Positions 61,414 to 64,000 of a stretch of 64,000 bases of DNA are shown here, one piece after another (position 1 is the stretch's first letter; each line of letters opens with the position of its first letter). Under the pieces are notes generated by a model, which searched no databases, was not told the DNA's origin, and saw nothing but the letters and a program-made list of their open reading frames with translations. The DNA is from DASCOT01 sp965197275. GTDB taxonomy: Bacteria > Acidobacteriota > UBA890 > WLXD01. The stretch covers positions 1 through 64,000 of the forward strand of contig CBDAMQ010000004.1 of NCBI GenBank assembly GCA_965197275.1. Direction: 5' to 3'. The position numbers and the translations under genes are program-made.

Positions 61414-64000
61414 ATGCGCAGCAGATCCACTCTCCGCGTGACCGTGATGCTTGTCGGCATCGCCGTGATCGCCAACACCGCAGCCGCGCAAGCCCCGCCG
61501 CCCCACTTTGCGATCACCGATGTGCGGATCGTGGTGGGCGATGGCTCGGTAGTGGACGGGGGCACAATCGTCGTTCGCAACGGCCTGATCGCGGCCGTGG
61601 GTGCCGGCATCGCCGTGCCGCCCGGAGCCTGGACCATCGACGGTTCCGGTATGACCGCCTACCCCGGACTCATCGACGCGCTGTCAACCGTCGGCCTGCC
61701 GGCGGAGCTGCACGACCAGCCCGGTTCGGAACGCCGCCGCGGCCCTGGCGGGGGTAGTGGCTCCGACTACGCTCGCGGTCCCGAAGATCGCCCGGCAACC
61801 TTCACCTGGATCACCGCGGCCGACCATCTCGAGGCCGCCGACACGCGCGTCGCCGAATGGCGCGAGGCGGGCTTCACGACCGTCGTGTCAGCACCGCAGC
61901 GGGGCCTGTTCCCGGGACAGGCGTCGGTCATCGATCTCGCCGGCGAACGCCCCAACGACATGGTGGTGGCCACCCCGGTCGCTCTACCCGTGAGCTTCAA
62001 CAAGGGGCGCGCGTTCGAGGGCTATCCGGGCTCCATCATGGGCATCATCGCTTACATCAAGCAGGTGTTGCTCGACGCCCAGCACTACGATCAAGCCTGG
62101 TCGACTTACGAGTCTTCGCCGGCCGGCACCGAGCGACCCGGGTACGACCGCACGCTGGAGCCCTTGCGCGCCGCGGTGCACGACGGCTGGCCGGTATTGC
62201 TGCCCGCCGACTGGGCGCGCGAGATCGAGCGCACCCTGCGCCTCGCACGCGAGGTGGGCGTCCGGCCCATCCTCTACGGAGGACGCCAGGCGTGGGCGGT
62301 AGCCGACGTGCTAGCGGCGGCCGATGTGCCGGTGCTGGTCAACCTCGACTGGCCTCAGCGGGACCCGGACGGCGATCCCGAGGCCGATGAATCGCTGCAA
62401 ACGCTGCGCTACCGAGACCGCGCACCGACCACACCCGCGGCGCTCGAAGCGGCTGGGGTACGCTTCGCGTTCTACTCCGGTGACCTGCGACGCCCCACCG
62501 ACATGCTCGACAACGCTCGACTGGCGGTACGCGCAGGACTGACCGCGACCGCGGCTCTGCACGCCTTTACCCTCGGCGCGGCGGAAATATTCGGGGTCGA
62601 CGACCGACTGGGGAGCCTCGAGGTCGGCAAGATCGCCAACATCGCGCTGGCCGACGGCGACCTGTTCGACGCCAGCACACACGTCCGCACCGTGGTCGTC
62701 GACGGTCAGCGATTCGACAGCAACGCGGTCGACGAGACTGTCGCCGATAGCGACGAAGAGGGTGACGCCGGTGAGCGCGCCGCGGACATTGACGCCTATG
62801 AACCGGTACCGATGGTTCGCGACCGTGGGCCGGTAAGCCACCACGACGTCACCGTGGTGCAGAACGCCACCGTGATGACGGTGAGCTCCGCGGGGACTCT
62901 CGAGAACGCTTCGGTGCTCATCCGTGGCGGCCGCATCGCGGCAGTCGGAGGCGACGTCGATGTGCCACCGGGTGCTCACGTCATCGACGCCGCCGGCAAG
63001 TGGGTGATTCCGGGCATCATCGACGCCCACTCGCACATCGCCGCCGAATCGATCAACGAAGGCAGCGTCGCGGTATCGGCGATGGTCGGTATCCGGGATG
63101 TTCTCAATCCGGATCAGGTTTCCATTTACCGCGGGCTGGCCGGTGGCGTCACCAGCGCCAACGTGCTGCACGGCTCGGCGAATCCGATCGGCGGTCAGAA
63201 CGCGGTCGTCAAGCTGCGCTGGGGCGCCAACGCCCAGGGGCTGATGTTCGCGGGCGCACCGGAGGGCATCAAGTTCGCCCTCGGCGAGAACACCAAGCGC
63301 GACCGCGAGCCCGATCGCTACCCGAACTCGCGTATGGGCGTCCAGGACGTCATACGTCAGTCATTCCTCGACGCGCAGGCGTATCAGGCCGAGGGGCGCC
63401 GCTACGAGCAGGCGCTGGCAGCGGGCGACGAGGGCGTCATCCCGCCGCGACGCGACCTCAAGCTCGAGCCGCTGGTCGAGATCCTCGAAGGCACGCGGTT
63501 AGTGCACGCGCATTCGTACCGCGCCGACGAGATCCTGCAGCTGTTACGTACCGCAGAGGACTTCGGCTTCCGGATCGCCACGCTGCAACACGTGCTCGAG
63601 GGCTACCGGGTGGCTGACGAGATTGCCGAGCACGGCGCCGGCGCCTCGACGTTCTCCGACTGGTGGGCGTACAAAATAGAGGCGTACGAGGCGATCCCGC
63701 ACAACGCTGCGCTGATGACCGATCGGGGCGTCGTGGTGTCGATCAACTCCGACTCCGGCGAGGAGATGCGCCACCTCAACCTGGAAGCCGCCAAGACCAT
63801 CAAATGGGGCGGCAATACCCGCGACGAGGCGATACGGCTGGTGACCCTCAACCCGGCGATCCAGCTCCGCATCGACGACCGCGTCGGCTCGATCGAGGTC
63901 GGCAAGGACGCCGATCTGGTGATCTACAGCGACGACCCGCTGAGCAACTACGCGGTCGTGGAGCAAACGATCATCGACGGCCAAGTGTATTTTGATCGGC
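61414..64000 (+). CDS. Large exported protein with two tandem amidohydrolase domains, cut by window end
   Basis: The gene starts at ATG 61414 with GCAGGAG upstream and is open to the last base (862 codons visible). A signal peptide ends near NTAAAQ. Residues about 30-450 form an imidazolonepropionase-like amidohydrolase fold whose metal motif is lost (GLIDALSTVG at 86-95 where DxHxH is expected). Residues about 480-862 are a second such domain with IIDAHSHIAAE (DAHSH at 537-541), RLVHAHSYR, HVLEGYRVADE and INSDSGEEMRHLN. The second domain is probably catalytic and the first structural. Related two-domain proteins are common among secreted amidohydrolases. Confidence 0.9.
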   Translation, partial: MRSRSTLRVTVMLVGIAVIANTAAAQAPPPHFAITDVRIVVGDGSVVDGGTIVVRNGLIAAVGAGIAVPPGAWTIDGSGMTAYPGLIDALSTVGLPAELHDQPGSERRRGPGGGSGSDYARGPEDRPATFTWITAADHLEAADTRVAEWREAGFTTVVSAPQRGLFPGQASVIDLAGERPNDMVVATPVALPVSFNKGRAFEGYPGSIMGIIAYIKQVLLDAQHYDQAWSTYESSPAGTERPGYDRTLEPLRAAVHDGWPVLLPADWAREIERTLRLAREVGVRPILYGGRQAWAVADVLAAADVPVLVNLDWPQRDPDGDPEADESLQTLRYRDRAPTTPAALEAAGVRFAFYSGDLRRPTDMLDNARLAVRAGLTATAALHAFTLGAAEIFGVDDRLGSLEVGKIANIALADGDLFDASTHVRTVVVDGQRFDSNAVDETVADSDEEGDAGERAADIDAYEPVPMVRDRGPVSHHDVTVVQNATVMTVSSAGTLENASVLIRGGRIAAVGGDVDVPPGAHVIDAAGKWVIPGIIDAHSHIAAESINEGSVAVSAMVGIRDVLNPDQVSIYRGLAGGVTSANVLHGSANPIGGQNAVVKLRWGANAQGLMFAGAPEGIKFALGENTKRDREPDRYPNSRMGVQDVIRQSFLDAQAYQAEGRRYEQALAAGDEGVIPPRRDLKLEPLVEILEGTRLVHAHSYRADEILQLLRTAEDFGFRIATLQHVLEGYRVADEIAEHGAGASTFSDWWAYKIEAYEAIPHNAALMTDRGVVVSINSDSGEEMRHLNLEAAKTIKWGGNTRDEAIRLVTLNPAIQLRIDDRVGSIEVGKDADLVIYSDDPLSNYAVVEQTIIDGQVYFDR

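Noticed and set aside
1..64000. tRNA, rRNA and CRISPR search by eye
   Set aside because: No T-loop GGTTCGANTCC with a matching acceptor stem, no rRNA blocks and no regularly spaced repeats were found; a covariance-model scan would be decisive.

Overview
The window is GC-rich, gene-dense Gram-negative DNA. Outer-membrane and periplasmic markers are a TonB-dependent receptor, Tat-type N-termini, lipobox proteins and a Sco/PCuAC copper-delivery operon. The best lineage guess is Acidobacteriota (Vicinamibacteria- or Thermoanaerobaculia-like). It rests on the large secreted VWFA-related protein at 45433-47622, of a type common in that phylum, and on the many secreted amidohydrolases and peptidases. 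This is an inference. I see no tRNA, rRNA, CRISPR array, prophage or intact transposase.

Layout. 1-7.3 kb: phosphopantetheinyl transferase, CDF-like transporter, CocE hydrolase, ribosomal protein L28, TlpA-like thioredoxin, GST and AI-2E-type permease. 7.3-12.2 kb: amidase, sodium/solute symporter and a GH99-like protein. 12.4-14.9 kb: copper operon (membrane protein, cytochrome c-PCuAC fusion, Sco1, small membrane protein). 15-24 kb: enolase-superfamily enzyme, metallophosphoesterase, M24 peptidase, phosphodiesterase, malic enzyme, PepE-like peptidase and an unknown secreted protein. 24-27.7 kb: NADH dehydrogenase-SelD fusion, flavin reductase and DUF3298-like protein. 27.8-33.9 kb: second GH99-like protein, serine dehydratase, haloalkane dehalogenase, and a cobalamin riboswitch in front of a BtuB-like receptor. 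33.9-41.5 kb: amidohydrolase, secreted protein with anti-sigma and ECF sigma genes, threonine dehydratase, sialidase and a GH109-like enzyme. 41.9-44.9 kb: overlapping operon ApaH, alpha/beta hydrolase, Nudix, TerC. 45-52.9 kb: deaminase, VWFA protein, DoxX, Trm112-like, L33, IleS and GNAT. 53-54.5 kb: VapBC and a membrane protein/XRE pair behind an AT-rich operator region. 54.6-64 kb: SRPBCC, DUF1330, ornithine carbamoyltransferase, two M20 amidohydrolases, DUF4139-like protein and a double amidohydrolase cut by the window end.

Two things stand out. First, small inverted-repeat elements bounded by CTAG (two sequence families, six sites) lie between genes and often supply a neighbour's TAG stop codon. 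Second, several genes carry single-base lesions: serine dehydratase, ECF sigma, sialidase, one M20 copy, probably vapC, and an in-frame TGA in btuB. This points either to consensus errors in the assembly or to real gene decay, and should be settled before any is interpreted biologically.
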